Assembly (NCBI RefSeq): GCF_002252665.1
Contig: NZ_NQKZ01000002.1
Location: forward strand, 124,001-188,000
Direction: 5' to 3'
Origin: Synechococcus sp. 8F6
Lineage (GTDB): Bacteria > Cyanobacteriota > Cyanobacteriia > PCC-6307 > Cyanobiaceae
DNA: 64,000 nt
This document shows positions 26,901-36,983 of the stretch, piece by piece. The stretch's first letter is position 1. Every line of letters begins with the position of its first letter. Both the position numbers and the translations under genes were made by a program. The notes beneath the pieces are model-generated. The model was given only the letters and a program-made list of their open reading frames with translations, was not told the origin of the DNA and did no database searches.

Positions 26901-27220
26901 AAGAGCCCCAGGAAGCGTTTACGCGGCGCGTCATCGGTGGCTCCTCGACCGCCGTCCTGCTGGTAGCGGGGTTTGTCGTCGCCAATGGTGAGCAGGGCTT
27001 CCTTGTTCTTCCACCACACCCAGTCGCGGATTGGTGGGGTGTTGGCCAGTTGCTGGCGGGTGAGTCCCAGGCCGAGCTTGGCGGAGGCATCAAGCAACAC
27101 ATCGAGCATCTCCTCGCCGTTGCCGCACCGCGCCAGGGCCTCATTGGTGCGCTTGGCCCCGTTGAGAGCCTTGACCAGGGCATTCACCCGCTGCCCCACC
27201 GATAAGGACGCTGGGTTCAT
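26897..27220 (-). CDS. Hypothetical protein, faintly Nif11-like
   Basis: 107 residues. Helical N-terminal ~65 residues with the rhythm LVKALNGAKRTNEALARCGNGEEMLDVLLDASAKLGLGLTRQQL, which resembles the Nif11 fold (helix, 'G-x-E-x-L' helix, 'LG..LT..eL'). A Trp-rich segment (IRDWVWWKNKEALL) and a charged tail follow. It has no double-Gly leader cleavage site and no nearby modification enzyme, so it is not called a peptide precursor. Convergent with the DUF2488 gene, overlapping by four bases. Confidence 0.55.
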   Translation of the reverse strand: MNPASLSVGQRVNALVKALNGAKRTNEALARCGNGEEMLDVLLDASAKLGLGLTRQQLANTPPIRDWVWWKNKEALLTIGDDKPRYQQDGGRGATDDAPRKRFLGLF

Positions 27221-27345
27221 CGGCTGGACACCTCGCTGGAGCGACCGTACCAGCGTTGATCGGTAGGTGGCCGGTGGGTGGCCGGTTCAGGGGGGCTGAC
27301 AAGAAGCGGGTGGGGAGGCAAGACTGGGCATAACGCGATGGACTG

Positions 27346-28005
27346 ATGACGTCCCCCTCACGGACCTGCCACCACTGGGTGATCGGGGACGTCCATGGCT
27401 GTGCTGACTCCCTGGAACGGTTGGTGGCCAAGCTGCCGGCCCGCGACCGGCTGGTGCTGTGCGGCGATGTGATCAACCGCGGCCCCCAGATCCGCAGCAC
27501 CATGGAGCTGGCCTGGGGTCTGGTGGACTCCGGCCGGGCCGTGTGGCTCAAGGGCAACCATGAGGCCGATCTGGTGGAAGCCCTACGTCAGGGCAACTGG
27601 ATGGCCCACCGGGCCCTGGCCGGCTGCGACACCTATCGCCAGCTCGGCGATCGCCACACCCGTCTCTGGCAGGAACGCCTGGAGCAGCTCCCCTGCAGCT
27701 ACGGCGGCCCTGGCTGGGTGGCCACCCACGCCGGCTTCGATCCCGCCACCTGGGAGCCGGATCTAAGCATCCGCATGCCCTTCTGGCAGTCTTATGACGG
27801 CCGCTTCGGCGAGGTGGTGATCGGCCACACCCCCGGCCCCCAGGTGCGGCGCCTCGGGCAGATCGTGATGGTCGACACCGGCGCCTGCTACGGCGGCGAA
27901 CTCTCCGCCTACTGCCCCGAAACCGGCGCCATCCATGCCGTGCCAGGCCTGCGCGACCGCAGGCTCACGCCCTTCAGCAAGCAGCTGGCGGGCTGTCTGC
28001 CCTGA
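27346..28005 (+). CDS. Metallophosphoesterase, PPP-type Ser/Thr phosphatase-like
   Basis: 219 residues. The catalytic metal motifs are in order: GDVHG (residues ~14-18), GDVINRG (~40), GNHE (~69), a His in VATHAGF (~125) and GHTP (~160). This is the PP1/PP2A-related bacterial group that also includes diadenosine tetraphosphatase-like proteins. It could remove phosphate from proteins or hydrolyse Ap4A. Cytoplasmic. It lies just upstream of recC on the same strand. Confidence 0.88.
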   Translation: MTSPSRTCHHWVIGDVHGCADSLERLVAKLPARDRLVLCGDVINRGPQIRSTMELAWGLVDSGRAVWLKGNHEADLVEALRQGNWMAHRALAGCDTYRQLGDRHTRLWQERLEQLPCSYGGPGWVATHAGFDPATWEPDLSIRMPFWQSYDGRFGEVVIGHTPGPQVRRLGQIVMVDTGACYGGELSAYCPETGAIHAVPGLRDRRLTPFSKQLAGCLP

Positions 28006-28028
28006 TGCCCCCCCGCTGAGCCCAATCC

Positions 28029-31000
28029 TTGCTCACCGTTTTCCGGGGCAACCGGGCTGAACACCTGGCCGAACTGCTGGCTGCCCAGCTGCGGCTGAAC
28101 CCGCCAGACCCCTTCGCGTCGGTGCAGGTGGTGGTCAACACCTGGCCCACCAGCCGCTGGCTGGGCGAACAACTGGCCGTGCACCTGGGGGGGATCGCCG
28201 CCAACATCCGCTACCCGTTTCCGGGCAGCCAGCTGCGCCAGATCGTCAATGCCGTGCTGGGCGATGCCCCCGGCGACGAGGATCCCTGGCGCGCCAACCA
28301 ACTGGTGTGGCCCGTGTTGGAGCTGCTGCCCGAGTTGCTCGAGCAGCCCGAGGCCGAGGCCCTGCGCCACTGGTGGAGCCGCCGCCAGGGCAGCAGCCAG
28401 CACCTGAACCTGGCCCAGTGGCAGCTGGGCCGCAGCATCGCCGATGCCCTCGACGACGCGGCCCTCTATCGGCCCGACCTGCTGGCGGCCTGGTGGCACG
28501 GGGAGGAGCGCCCTCCCCTGCCCCCCGAGCAGGCCTGGCAACGGCGACTGGTGACGTTGTTGCGCGAGCGACTGGAGGTGAAGCCCTTTGGCCTGCGGGT
28601 GCGCGACGCCATCACCCAACTGCAGCAGGGACCACCACCAGCGGGAAGCCTGCCCGACCCCTTGCGCCTGTTTGGGCTCAGCAGCCTGGCGCCGATCCAG
28701 GTGGAGCTGCTCCAGGCCCTGGGCCTGCACACCCAGGTGGACCTGTATCTGCTCACCCCGTGCCGCGATCTATGGCAGCGCTGCACCAGCCGCCGTCAGC
28801 TGCTCAGCGACGCCATCGCCCTGCGCCAGCCCCTCGATGGCGACTGGCTGCTGCAGGCCTCGGGACTGGAAGCCCGCTTTGGCCGACTGGGCGGCGAATT
28901 CCAGCAGTTGCTCGAGGGCAGCGGCGAGAGCCACCAGGGGCAGTGGGCGGAAAAGGACCTATTTTTCGCGCCCGCCGCGGCCCATGGCGGCCCGGAGCCG
29001 GCGCCCCTGCTGCATCAGCTGCAGCAACAATTGGCGGATCCGGCTGAACAACCCCGGCTGCAGCGGGCCACAGGAGATCGCTCCCTGGAGTTCCATCGCT
29101 GCCCCGGCCCCCTGCGCCAGGTGCAGATCGTGCGCGACCGGATCCTGCAGCTGATGGCGGCCGACGCCACGCTCCAACCCAGGGATGTGCTGGTGATGAC
29201 CCCCCAGGTGGATGGCCTGGCGCCGCTGGTGGCGGCTGTATTTGGCGACAGCGAGGCCACCGGGGTGGAGCTGCCGTGGCGACTCACCGACCGCAGCCAG
29301 CAGAGCGAGGCGAGCCTCAGCCGCAGCCTGCTGGAGCTGCTGGCGCTGGCGGGGGAGCGGTTCACCGCCTCGGCGCTGGAAACCCTGCTGGAGAGTCCGG
29401 CGTTGCAGGAGCACTTCCAGCTCAGCGGCGCCGAGATGGCGGCCCTGCATCCGCTGCTGCAGCGCTGCGGCTTCCGCTGGGGCCTCGATGCCGAAGAGCG
29501 CGGCGGGCTGGCCAGCGGCAGCCTGGCCTGGGCCATCGACCGGTTGCTGCTGGGGCTGGTGCTGCCCGAGGAGTCCGGCCTGGCCCCAGCCGACACCGCC
29601 CCCCTGGCCTGCGGCGAAGGGCTGGAGCTGTTGGGCCGCTGGCTGCACCTGCTCACCCGGCTGCGCCACTGGCTCATGGAGCTGCGGCGGCCGCGGCGCT
29701 GCGAGGCCTGGGCCAGCTGCCTGCGGGCCCTGCTCACCGACCTGTTTGGTGAGGGCGGCGATCAGGCCTGGGAGCTGCCCCTGGTGCTGGCCGCCATCGA
29801 CGCCTGGCAGCAGGCCGCCGCCGGCTGCGCGCTGGAGCTCGCCGCACCGGTGGTGGCGGCCGTGCTCGATGAACGGCTGGAGGCCGATTCGGGCCGCTTC
29901 GGTCACCGCAGCGGCGCCCTCACCATCAGCGCCCTGGAGCCGATGCGGGCCATTCCCCACCGGGTGGTGGTGTTGATGGGGCTGGATGCGGGCGCCTACC
30001 CGCGCCAACGCCAGCGGCCCGGCTTCCACCTGCTGGAGCAGCAGCGGCAGCTGGGCGACCCCAACCCGGCCGACCAGGACCGCTACGTGCTGCTGGAGGC
30101 CCTGCTCTCGGCCCGCGACCACCTGCTGGTGACCTGGAGCAGCCGCGACCCGCGCAAGGGGGAGGAGCTGCCGCCGGCCACACCGGTGCGTCAGTGGCTC
30201 GAATGGCTGCAGGGGCAACTGCCCTGCCAGGGCCAGGGGCTGGTGGTGGAGCACCCCGCCAACCCGCTCGACCGGGCCAATTTCCAGCCCATCGGCGAGC
30301 GGCCGCCCGGCAGCTGCGACCGGCGCCTGCTGGAGGCCCGGCAACTGCTCGATCAACAGCTCGATCAACCGGGGGGCGGCACGCTGCAGGCACCCTGCCC
30401 CCTCGCCGCGAGCGTTGCCCCTGGCGACACACCCGACGAGGAGGCTGACGCCTACAGCGACCTGCGCGACTGGCTGCAAGCCCCCCAGGCCAGCTGGCTG
30501 GCGAGCCTGGGGCTGCGGCCGCGGGAATGGGCCGACAGCCTCGACGATCTCGAGCCCCTCAGCCTCGACGAACGCCATCGGGCGGCGCTGCTGCGCCAGG
30601 CCCTCGACCAACCGGCAGGCGCACCCCTGGAGGAGCCGGGCAGCTGGTTGGAGCGCCACCGGGGTCAGGGCCTGCTGCCGCCCCTGGCGGCCGGGGAGCT
30701 GGAAGCCCGCGGCCTCAGCCAGCGCTGGCGCAGCCTGCAGGAGAGCCTCGCGACCCTGGGGCCTGAGCGCCGCCTGCTGGCCACCTGGCAGACCTGGCAG
30801 CAGGAGTTGCTGTGGCGGGGCTCCTCGCTGCTGCTGCTGCACACGGCCCGGGCCCGCTACCGCCAGCGGCTGGAGCTGTGGCTGGCCCTGCTGCTGGCCT
30901 CAGCCGCCGACCAGGCCCCGGCTGACGGGGTTCTGGTGGCCCGCAGTGACCAGGAGTTCAGCGTGGCCCTGCGCCTGAAGGCCCCGGATCGCGACACCGC

Positions 31001-31277
31001 CCGAGCGGAGCTGGAGCGCCTGGCGGACCTGCGCGAGCACTGGCGCCAGCGCTGCTGGCCGGTGCCCCCGGAAACGGGCTGGATGCTGCTGGAGAAGGGG
31101 GAAGGGCGGGCAATCGACACCTGGGAGGGCAATGCGCTGGTGCCCGGCGAACGCCAGGAGCCCGAGCAGACGCTCTGCTTCGGCGCCGACCTCAGCGGCA
31201 GCGCCCTACTGGCCAGCGGCCTGGTGGCCGAGCAGGCGGCGGTGTTGCTGGGCCCGCTGCGGGAGCGGCTGGCATGA
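28029..31277 (+). CDS. recC: Exodeoxyribonuclease V subunit gamma
   Basis: 1082 residues, TTG start (LTVFRGNRAEHLAELLAAQL). RecC is the degenerate helicase-like subunit that holds RecB and RecD and recognises Chi. Family blocks seen are VVVNTWPTSRWLGEQLAVHLGG near the N-terminus, FGLSSLAPIQVELLQALG, and GALTISALEPMRAIPHRVVVLMGLDAGAYPR in the C-terminal half. Length is close to E. coli RecC (1122). Its stop overlaps the recB start by four bases (ATGA). Confidence 0.95.
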   Translation: MLTVFRGNRAEHLAELLAAQLRLNPPDPFASVQVVVNTWPTSRWLGEQLAVHLGGIAANIRYPFPGSQLRQIVNAVLGDAPGDEDPWRANQLVWPVLELLPELLEQPEAEALRHWWSRRQGSSQHLNLAQWQLGRSIADALDDAALYRPDLLAAWWHGEERPPLPPEQAWQRRLVTLLRERLEVKPFGLRVRDAITQLQQGPPPAGSLPDPLRLFGLSSLAPIQVELLQALGLHTQVDLYLLTPCRDLWQRCTSRRQLLSDAIALRQPLDGDWLLQASGLEARFGRLGGEFQQLLEGSGESHQGQWAEKDLFFAPAAAHGGPEPAPLLHQLQQQLADPAEQPRLQRATGDRSLEFHRCPGPLRQVQIVRDRILQLMAADATLQPRDVLVMTPQVDGLAPLVAAVFGDSEATGVELPWRLTDRSQQSEASLSRSLLELLALAGERFTASALETLLESPALQEHFQLSGAEMAALHPLLQRCGFRWGLDAEERGGLASGSLAWAIDRLLLGLVLPEESGLAPADTAPLACGEGLELLGRWLHLLTRLRHWLMELRRPRRCEAWASCLRALLTDLFGEGGDQAWELPLVLAAIDAWQQAAAGCALELAAPVVAAVLDERLEADSGRFGHRSGALTISALEPMRAIPHRVVVLMGLDAGAYPRQRQRPGFHLLEQQRQLGDPNPADQDRYVLLEALLSARDHLLVTWSSRDPRKGEELPPATPVRQWLEWLQGQLPCQGQGLVVEHPANPLDRANFQPIGERPPGSCDRRLLEARQLLDQQLDQPGGGTLQAPCPLAASVAPGDTPDEEADAYSDLRDWLQAPQASWLASLGLRPREWADSLDDLEPLSLDERHRAALLRQALDQPAGAPLEEPGSWLERHRGQGLLPPLAAGELEARGLSQRWRSLQESLATLGPERRLLATWQTWQQELLWRGSSLLLLHTARARYRQRLELWLALLLASAADQAPADGVLVARSDQEFSVALRLKAPDRDTARAELERLADLREHWRQRCWPVPPETGWMLLEKGEGRAIDTWEGNALVPGERQEPEQTLCFGADLSGSALLASGLVAEQAAVLLGPLRERLA

Positions 31278-34200
31278 CGCACACCCCCAAGCGCGAGCAG
31301 CCTTTTGAGGCCAATGGCTTTCCCCTGGAGCCCGGCATCCGGCTGCTGGAAGCCAGCGCCGGCACCGGCAAAACCTTTGCCCTGGCCCAGCTGGTGCTGC
31401 GCTACGTGGGCGAGGCGGAGCTGGGCCTGCGCCAGCTCCTGGTGGTGACCTTCACCGAAGCCGCCGCCGCCGAGTTGCGCGATCGCATCGGCCAGCGGCT
31501 GCAGCTGGCCCTCTCTGGCCTGGAGGATCCGGCCTGGGAAGCACCCGATCCCACCCTGGCCACCTGGCTGGAGCGGCAGCGGCCCCGGGCCGACAGCCTG
31601 CGGGCCCGGCTGCTGCTGGCCCTCGAGGAGCTCGATGCCGCCGATATCACCACCATCCACGGCTTCTGCCGCCGCACCCTGCAGCGCCAGGCCCTGGAGG
31701 CCGGGCTTCCCCCCGAGCTGCAACTCGAAGACGACCAGAACACCCTGGTGCGGCAGGTGGCCCACGACTACTGGCAGCGGCAGGTGCTGCCCCTGGACAG
31801 CCACCTGCTGGCGGGGCTGCAGCAGCGGGTCCAGGGCCCCGAGCTGCTGGAGCAGCTGCTGCGCCAGCTCGATGGCGATCCGGCCCTGCAACTCGACCCC
31901 CTGCCGCCCCCGCTGCAGGCCGATGCCCCCCTGGCCCCCCAGCTCACGGCCCTCTGGGCGGAGGCCTGGGGTGGGTTTCAACAGCTCTGGTCCGAACGCG
32001 GTCGGACCCTGGAGGCGGCGTTCTGCGCGGCGGCCGCCCAGTGGCGCGGGCAGGGCGTCAAAACCACCACCCCCTACAGCCCCAAACCCACCAAGGACCG
32101 CTGCGCCCTGGTGGAGGCCTGGATTGCCGCCCAGCCCCCCAGCGGCGACTACGGCGCCACGGCGGGCCGCAGCGGCGGAGCCGGGGGGTTGCTGCGCGAC
32201 TACTTCCATCCAGGCAGCTTCCTCAAGCTGGCCCGGGGCCTGGACAGCAGCAGCGAGGGCCCGGAGCCATCCCTGCCGGAGCGCCCCCTGCTGGAGGCGA
32301 TCGCCCAGCTGCTGGATGGGCCGGCGGAGGCCCTGCTGCTGCACGCCTGCCACTGGGGCCGGGGCGAACTCAACCGTCGCCGCCGCCAGAGCGGACGCCT
32401 CGGCTTCGCCCAGCTGCTGGAGGGTCTCGACCCGGGGGACCTGGCCAGCACACCGCTGCTTCAGGCGGTGGGAGACCGCTATGCGGTGGCCCTGATCGAT
32501 GAATTTCAGGACACCGACCCGATCCAGTGGCGGATCCTGTCGCGGGCGTTTCAGCCCGAACGGCACCGGCTGGTGATGGTGGGCGATCCCAAGCAGGCGA
32601 TCTACCGCTTCCGAGGCGGCGAGCTGGCCACCTACCTGCGCGCCCGGGCCACGGCAAGCCAGGCCGGCGGAATCAGCAGCCTCACCGACAACTACCGCTC
32701 CAGCGAAGCCCTGATCAGCGGGCTGAATGCCCTGATGCACCCGGGCCTGCGCCGCAGCGGCCTGGCGGTGCCGCAGGTGCATCCCCGGATGGGGGACGCC
32801 GGCCTGGTGCTGCCCGCGAGCCAGCACCCCCTGCAGTTGCTCTGGCTGGGCGGGAAGCGTCAGGCCGGCCAGAAACCGCCGAGCCGCAGCGCCCTAGAGC
32901 GGCAACTCCCCGGCCAGATCGCCAGCTTCACAGCCGCGCTGCTCAACCGGGGGCTGGTCGAGCAGCGTCCCAACGGCAGCCGCCCCCTGAACCCGAACGA
33001 CATCTGCCTGCTGGTCAGCACCCACCGCCAGGCCGAAACCCTGCGCGGCGAGCTGGAGGCCTGCGGCATCGCCAGCCGCCTGGTGAGCCAGGGGGATGTG
33101 CTGGACAGCGCCGGGGCCACGGCGCTGCAGCAGCTGCTGGATGCCCTGGCCGAGCCGGGCCGGGCCAACCGGCTACGGCTGCTGGCCGCCTCCCCCCTGC
33201 TGGGTTGGAGCGCCGCGCAGATCGCCGGCGCCAGCCCGGAGGACTGGAGCACCCTGGCGGCGCGCCTGGCCCAGCTGGCCCAGCAGCTGCCGCGCCGCGG
33301 ACTGCTCGGGGTGCTGGCCAGCCTGCTGGAGCAGCGGGGCTTGGCCCGGCTCTCCCTGGGGGGGCGGTTGCTGGCCGATCTGCAGCAGTGCGCCGCGTTG
33401 GTGGCGGAGCGCCTCCACGCCGACAAGCTGGGGCCGGCGGCAGCGGCCGACTGGCTACGGCGCCGGCGGCTCGAGCCCGACCGGGACGTACCCGAAGCCC
33501 ACCAGCCCCACAGCGACGTGGTCGATGCGGCGGTGTCGGTGGTGACGGTGCACCGCAGCAAGGGCCTGGAATACCCGGTGGTGATCTGCCCCTACCTCTG
33601 GCAAGCCCCGGGAGACGGCCGCGGGCCCCAGCGGATCGGCGTGCGCTGGCAGCCCGGCGGCAGCGATCCCGTGCTCGATCTGCATCTGAACGGCCACTGG
33701 CGGGCTGGGTTTGCCGCCCGGCAGCATCAGTTGCAGGCTGAGCTGCAGGAGCGGGAACGCCTCGCCTACGTGGCCGCCACCCGAGCGCGGCTGCTGCTGG
33801 TGCTGGCCTGGGGGCCGGCCCAAGGGCAGCAGGGCAACCCCCTCCACCCCTGGCTGTTTGACCAAGACGAGCCCCCCGCCGCCGATCACGACCCCTACGC
33901 AGGCCGCAGCGATGCCGACTGGCGCGAGCGGTTGCAGCAGGCTCTAGGCCGCCGACGCCTGCCCCTCACCCTGCTGGATCCCCCCACCCCCGGCGAACGC
34001 ATCCGGCTGCTGGCCTGCCACGACAGCAGCAACGCGCCCTTGGCGCGGGGGCCCGTGCCCCGCGCCCCCTTCGACACCACCTGGGGCCGCAGCAGCTACA
34101 CCAGCTGGACCCAGGGCAGCCACAGCGCTGCTCCCGCGGCGCTGGAGGAGGGCCGCGAAACCGATGCCCTGGTGGCCGAACTCGACGCCTCAGCCGAGCC

Positions 34201-35023
34201 CGGCGGCGAGGCGCCGCAGCCCTGGCCAGACGACGGGCCATTGGCGGCGTTTCCCCGGGGGGCCCAAGCGGGCGATTGCCTGCACCGCATCCTCGAGCAG
34301 CTCGACTACCGCCAACCCGTGGCGGCCCAGGCGGAGCTCTGTGCCCGGGAACTGCAGCGGGCCGGCATCGCCGAGCAGCACGGCGCGGCGGCGGTGCTGG
34401 GGTTGGAGCAACTGCGGCAGACCCCCCTGGGGGGCGCCCTGGGGAGCTTTCAGCTGGCCGAGCTGGAGCACGGCGATCGCCTCAACGAGATGAATTTCGA
34501 TCTGCCGCTGAGCCTGGTGCGGGCCCGGGCCCTGGCGCGTCCATTTGCCGACCACCCCGAAGGTTGGTTTGGGACGGCCTACGCCGAGCAGCTGGCCCAG
34601 CTGGACGTGGCCAGCCAGGGCTTCCTCACCGGCTCGATCGACCTGGTGTTCCGCCACGGTGAGCGCTGGTGGGTGGCCGACTGGAAGAGCAACTGGCTGG
34701 GCGAGCGCGACGCCCAGGGCCAACCGCTGCACTGCGGTCCGCGGCACTACACCTCGCCAGCAATGGCCGCGCTGATGGCCGCCAACCACTACCCGCTGCA
34801 GGCCCACCTGTATCTGGTGGCCCTGCACCGCTACCTGCGCTGGCGCCTGCCCGGCTACCGCCCCGACCAGCACCTGGGCGGCTACGTCTATGTGTTCCTG
34901 CGGGGGGTGCCCGGCCCACGGCCGCCAACCGCAACGGGCGGCGACGTGCCCGGCATGTTTGTGGAGCAACCGCCGCTGGCGCGGTTGCTGCAGCTCGACC
35001 GGGCCCTCGGGGGCACGCCATGA
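31274..35023 (+). CDS. recB: Exodeoxyribonuclease V subunit beta
   Basis: 1249 residues. Superfamily 1 helicase with Walker A ASAGTGKT (about residues 27-34), motif II IDEFQDTDPIQW (~407) and motif III GDPKQAIYRFRGGEL (~436). The motif V/VI region is SVVTVHRSKGLEYPVVICP (~755) and YVAATRARLLL. The C-terminal nuclease domain keeps GSIDLVF...WWVADWKSN (~1119), the Asp and Asp-x-Lys metal site. It loads RecA after unwinding and cutting double-strand ends. The stop overlaps the recD ATG. Confidence 0.97.
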   Translation: MTHTPKREQPFEANGFPLEPGIRLLEASAGTGKTFALAQLVLRYVGEAELGLRQLLVVTFTEAAAAELRDRIGQRLQLALSGLEDPAWEAPDPTLATWLERQRPRADSLRARLLLALEELDAADITTIHGFCRRTLQRQALEAGLPPELQLEDDQNTLVRQVAHDYWQRQVLPLDSHLLAGLQQRVQGPELLEQLLRQLDGDPALQLDPLPPPLQADAPLAPQLTALWAEAWGGFQQLWSERGRTLEAAFCAAAAQWRGQGVKTTTPYSPKPTKDRCALVEAWIAAQPPSGDYGATAGRSGGAGGLLRDYFHPGSFLKLARGLDSSSEGPEPSLPERPLLEAIAQLLDGPAEALLLHACHWGRGELNRRRRQSGRLGFAQLLEGLDPGDLASTPLLQAVGDRYAVALIDEFQDTDPIQWRILSRAFQPERHRLVMVGDPKQAIYRFRGGELATYLRARATASQAGGISSLTDNYRSSEALISGLNALMHPGLRRSGLAVPQVHPRMGDAGLVLPASQHPLQLLWLGGKRQAGQKPPSRSALERQLPGQIASFTAALLNRGLVEQRPNGSRPLNPNDICLLVSTHRQAETLRGELEACGIASRLVSQGDVLDSAGATALQQLLDALAEPGRANRLRLLAASPLLGWSAAQIAGASPEDWSTLAARLAQLAQQLPRRGLLGVLASLLEQRGLARLSLGGRLLADLQQCAALVAERLHADKLGPAAAADWLRRRRLEPDRDVPEAHQPHSDVVDAAVSVVTVHRSKGLEYPVVICPYLWQAPGDGRGPQRIGVRWQPGGSDPVLDLHLNGHWRAGFAARQHQLQAELQERERLAYVAATRARLLLVLAWGPAQGQQGNPLHPWLFDQDEPPAADHDPYAGRSDADWRERLQQALGRRRLPLTLLDPPTPGERIRLLACHDSSNAPLARGPVPRAPFDTTWGRSSYTSWTQGSHSAAPAALEEGRETDALVAELDASAEPGGEAPQPWPDDGPLAAFPRGAQAGDCLHRILEQLDYRQPVAAQAELCARELQRAGIAEQHGAAAVLGLEQLRQTPLGGALGSFQLAELEHGDRLNEMNFDLPLSLVRARALARPFADHPEGWFGTAYAEQLAQLDVASQGFLTGSIDLVFRHGERWWVADWKSNWLGERDAQGQPLHCGPRHYTSPAMAALMAANHYPLQAHLYLVALHRYLRWRLPGYRPDQHLGGYVYVFLRGVPGPRPPTATGGDVPGMFVEQPPLARLLQLDRALGGTP

Positions 35024-36621
35024 GCACCAGCCCCGTTGCCGATCAACCCGCGTGGCTGCAGGCCCTGGCCGCAGCCCTGAGCGAAGCCTTGCCGCGGCTG
35101 CACGCCACCAGCCCCGATCCCCTCGTGGGCGAGCTGATCGAGGCCCTGGCTGCAGCCCTGGCGGAGGGCCAGCTGGAGATCGCCGTGCCCAGCCCGGAGC
35201 ATCGCCAGGCCCTGGAGGCCTCACCGCTCAGCGCCGAGCCCAATGGCCCCCTGGCCCTGGAGGGCGATCGGCTGCTGTGGCGGCGCTGGCAGCGCCAGCG
35301 CGAGGGCGTGCTTCAGGCCCTGATCAACCGGGCCCAACAGCCGCTCGATTCAGCCACACCAGCGCCCGCCGTCGAGATTGAGGACAGCAGCGGGCTCGAT
35401 GCCGACCAACAACGGGCCGTAGCGGCGGTGCTGCGGCATGGGCTGGTGCTGCTCGAGGGCGGCCCCGGCACCGGCAAAACCAGCACCGTGGCCCGCATGC
35501 TGGCGGCGGTGCAGGCCCAGCAACCCGGCAGCCGCATCCACCTGGCCGCTCCCACCGGCAAGGCCGCCGCCCGGCTGCGGGCCGCCCTGGCCAATGCCGA
35601 GCTGCAGCTGCCTTGCAGCACCCTGCACCGGCTGCTGGAGAGCCGCGGCGAGCGGTTTGGCCGCAATCGCCACCACCCCCTGGCCCTCGACCTGCTGGTG
35701 GTGGATGAGGTGTCGATGGTCGACCTGCCCTTGATGGAGGCCCTGCTCGACGCCCTGCCGGCCAGCTGCCGGCTGGTGCTGGTGGGCGACGCCGCCCAGC
35801 TGCCGCCGGTGGGCCCCGGCAGCGTGCTGCTCGACCTGCAGGCCCCCGAGCGCCGCCGGGCCCTGGGGCCTGCGGCCATCACCCTGCGCACCACCTACCG
35901 CAACAACGGCACCATCGCCGCCGTGGCCGCCGCCCTGCGCGACGGCGACCAGCCCCTCGAACCCCTGCTGACAGGCCTGCTCGAGCCCCTGGATCCAGAC
36001 GCCAACCTGGCCTGGATCCAGGCGGGGCCGCGGATGCTGCCAGCCACGCTGCTGGAGCGGCTGCGGCGGCACCAGCAACAGCTCGAGCAGCTCTGTCGCC
36101 AGAACGACCCCAACGATCCCGCCACGGCGGCCAGCCTGTTGGCCGCCCTCGACGCCTGCCTGGTGCTCACCCCGCTGCGCCGCGGCCGCTGGGGGGTGGA
36201 GGCGATCCACCAGGCCCTGCTGGGGGAGGCCACCGGGCGCTTGCCCCAGCACTGGCCGCTGGGCACACCGGTGCTGTGTCGCCACAACCTGACGGAACTG
36301 GGCCTCGCCAACGGCGACGTGGGCCTGGTGGTGGAGGGCCCAGGGGTCACCCGTGGGGAGCGCCGGCTGCTGTTCAACACGCCCGGCAGCCCCCAGCCGC
36401 TCTGGATTCACCCCGCCCAGTTGCCCGATGCAGAACCGGCCCTGGCCCTCACCGTGCACAAAGCCCAGGGCAGCGAGGCCGATGAGGTGTGGGTGCTGAT
36501 GCCCGACACCGGCCGTTCCCAACGGCGCCTGCTCTACACCGCCATCACCCGGGCCCGGCGGCAGGCCCAGCTGATCACCCCCTTGCGGGCCCCGTCCGAC
36601 AGCGCCAGCCTGATGGCGTGA
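35020..36621 (+). CDS. recD: Exodeoxyribonuclease V subunit alpha
   Basis: 533 residues from the ATG at 35020, which overlaps the recB stop (ATGA). 5'-3' helicase with Walker A GGPGTGKTST near residue 148, the DEVSMVDL motif II near 227, VGDAAQLPPVGPGSVL, and the C-terminal ALTVHKAQGSEADEV and YTAITRARR. Together with recC and recB it completes the heterotrimer in the order C-B-D. Confidence 0.96.
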   Translation: MSTSPVADQPAWLQALAAALSEALPRLHATSPDPLVGELIEALAAALAEGQLEIAVPSPEHRQALEASPLSAEPNGPLALEGDRLLWRRWQRQREGVLQALINRAQQPLDSATPAPAVEIEDSSGLDADQQRAVAAVLRHGLVLLEGGPGTGKTSTVARMLAAVQAQQPGSRIHLAAPTGKAAARLRAALANAELQLPCSTLHRLLESRGERFGRNRHHPLALDLLVVDEVSMVDLPLMEALLDALPASCRLVLVGDAAQLPPVGPGSVLLDLQAPERRRALGPAAITLRTTYRNNGTIAAVAAALRDGDQPLEPLLTGLLEPLDPDANLAWIQAGPRMLPATLLERLRRHQQQLEQLCRQNDPNDPATAASLLAALDACLVLTPLRRGRWGVEAIHQALLGEATGRLPQHWPLGTPVLCRHNLTELGLANGDVGLVVEGPGVTRGERRLLFNTPGSPQPLWIHPAQLPDAEPALALTVHKAQGSEADEVWVLMPDTGRSQRRLLYTAITRARRQAQLITPLRAPSDSASLMA

Positions 36622-36983
36622 TCCACCCCAACCCCCACAACCCGGAAGGCCGGGTGGAGCGCCCCTGGGGCTGGTTCGAAACCTTGGCCAGCGGTGAGCA
36701 GTATCGGGTGAAACGGCTGCTGATCCACAGCGGCCAGAGGCTGAGCCTGCAGCGCCACCAGCACCGTTGCGAGCACTGGGTGGTGGTGGCGGGCACGGGC
36801 GAGCTGCAGGTGGTCGACGCTGTGATCGCGGCGGTGCCAGGAATCAGCGTGTTCATCCCCCAGGGGGCGCTTCACCGGGCCCAGGGCGGCAGCGAAGATC
36901 TGGAGATCGTCGAGGTGCAACGCGGCGCCTGGCTTAGCGAAACCGACATCGAACGACTGGCCGACGATTTTGGGCGGCTGTGA
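36618..36983 (+). CDS. Cupin protein, mannose-6-phosphate isomerase type II domain
   Basis: 121 residues from GTG 36618, which overlaps the recD stop (GTGA). The cupin motifs are VERPWGWFETLASGEQYRVKRL, the metal motif HQHRCEHW with three ligands, and VFIPQGALHR for the second. This is the isolated C-terminal domain of bifunctional GMP/PMI enzymes. It likely interconverts mannose-6-phosphate and fructose-6-phosphate for GDP-mannose supply. Its coupling to recBCD appears positional, not functional. Confidence 0.9.
   Translation: MIHPNPHNPEGRVERPWGWFETLASGEQYRVKRLLIHSGQRLSLQRHQHRCEHWVVVAGTGELQVVDAVIAAVPGISVFIPQGALHRAQGGSEDLEIVEVQRGAWLSETDIERLADDFGRL

Noticed and set aside
28959-30842. 627-residue open frame antisense to recC
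   Set aside because: It is the mirror of a high-GC gene: Gln/Gly/Ala/Pro-rich translation, no domain, and recC is unambiguous on the other strand.
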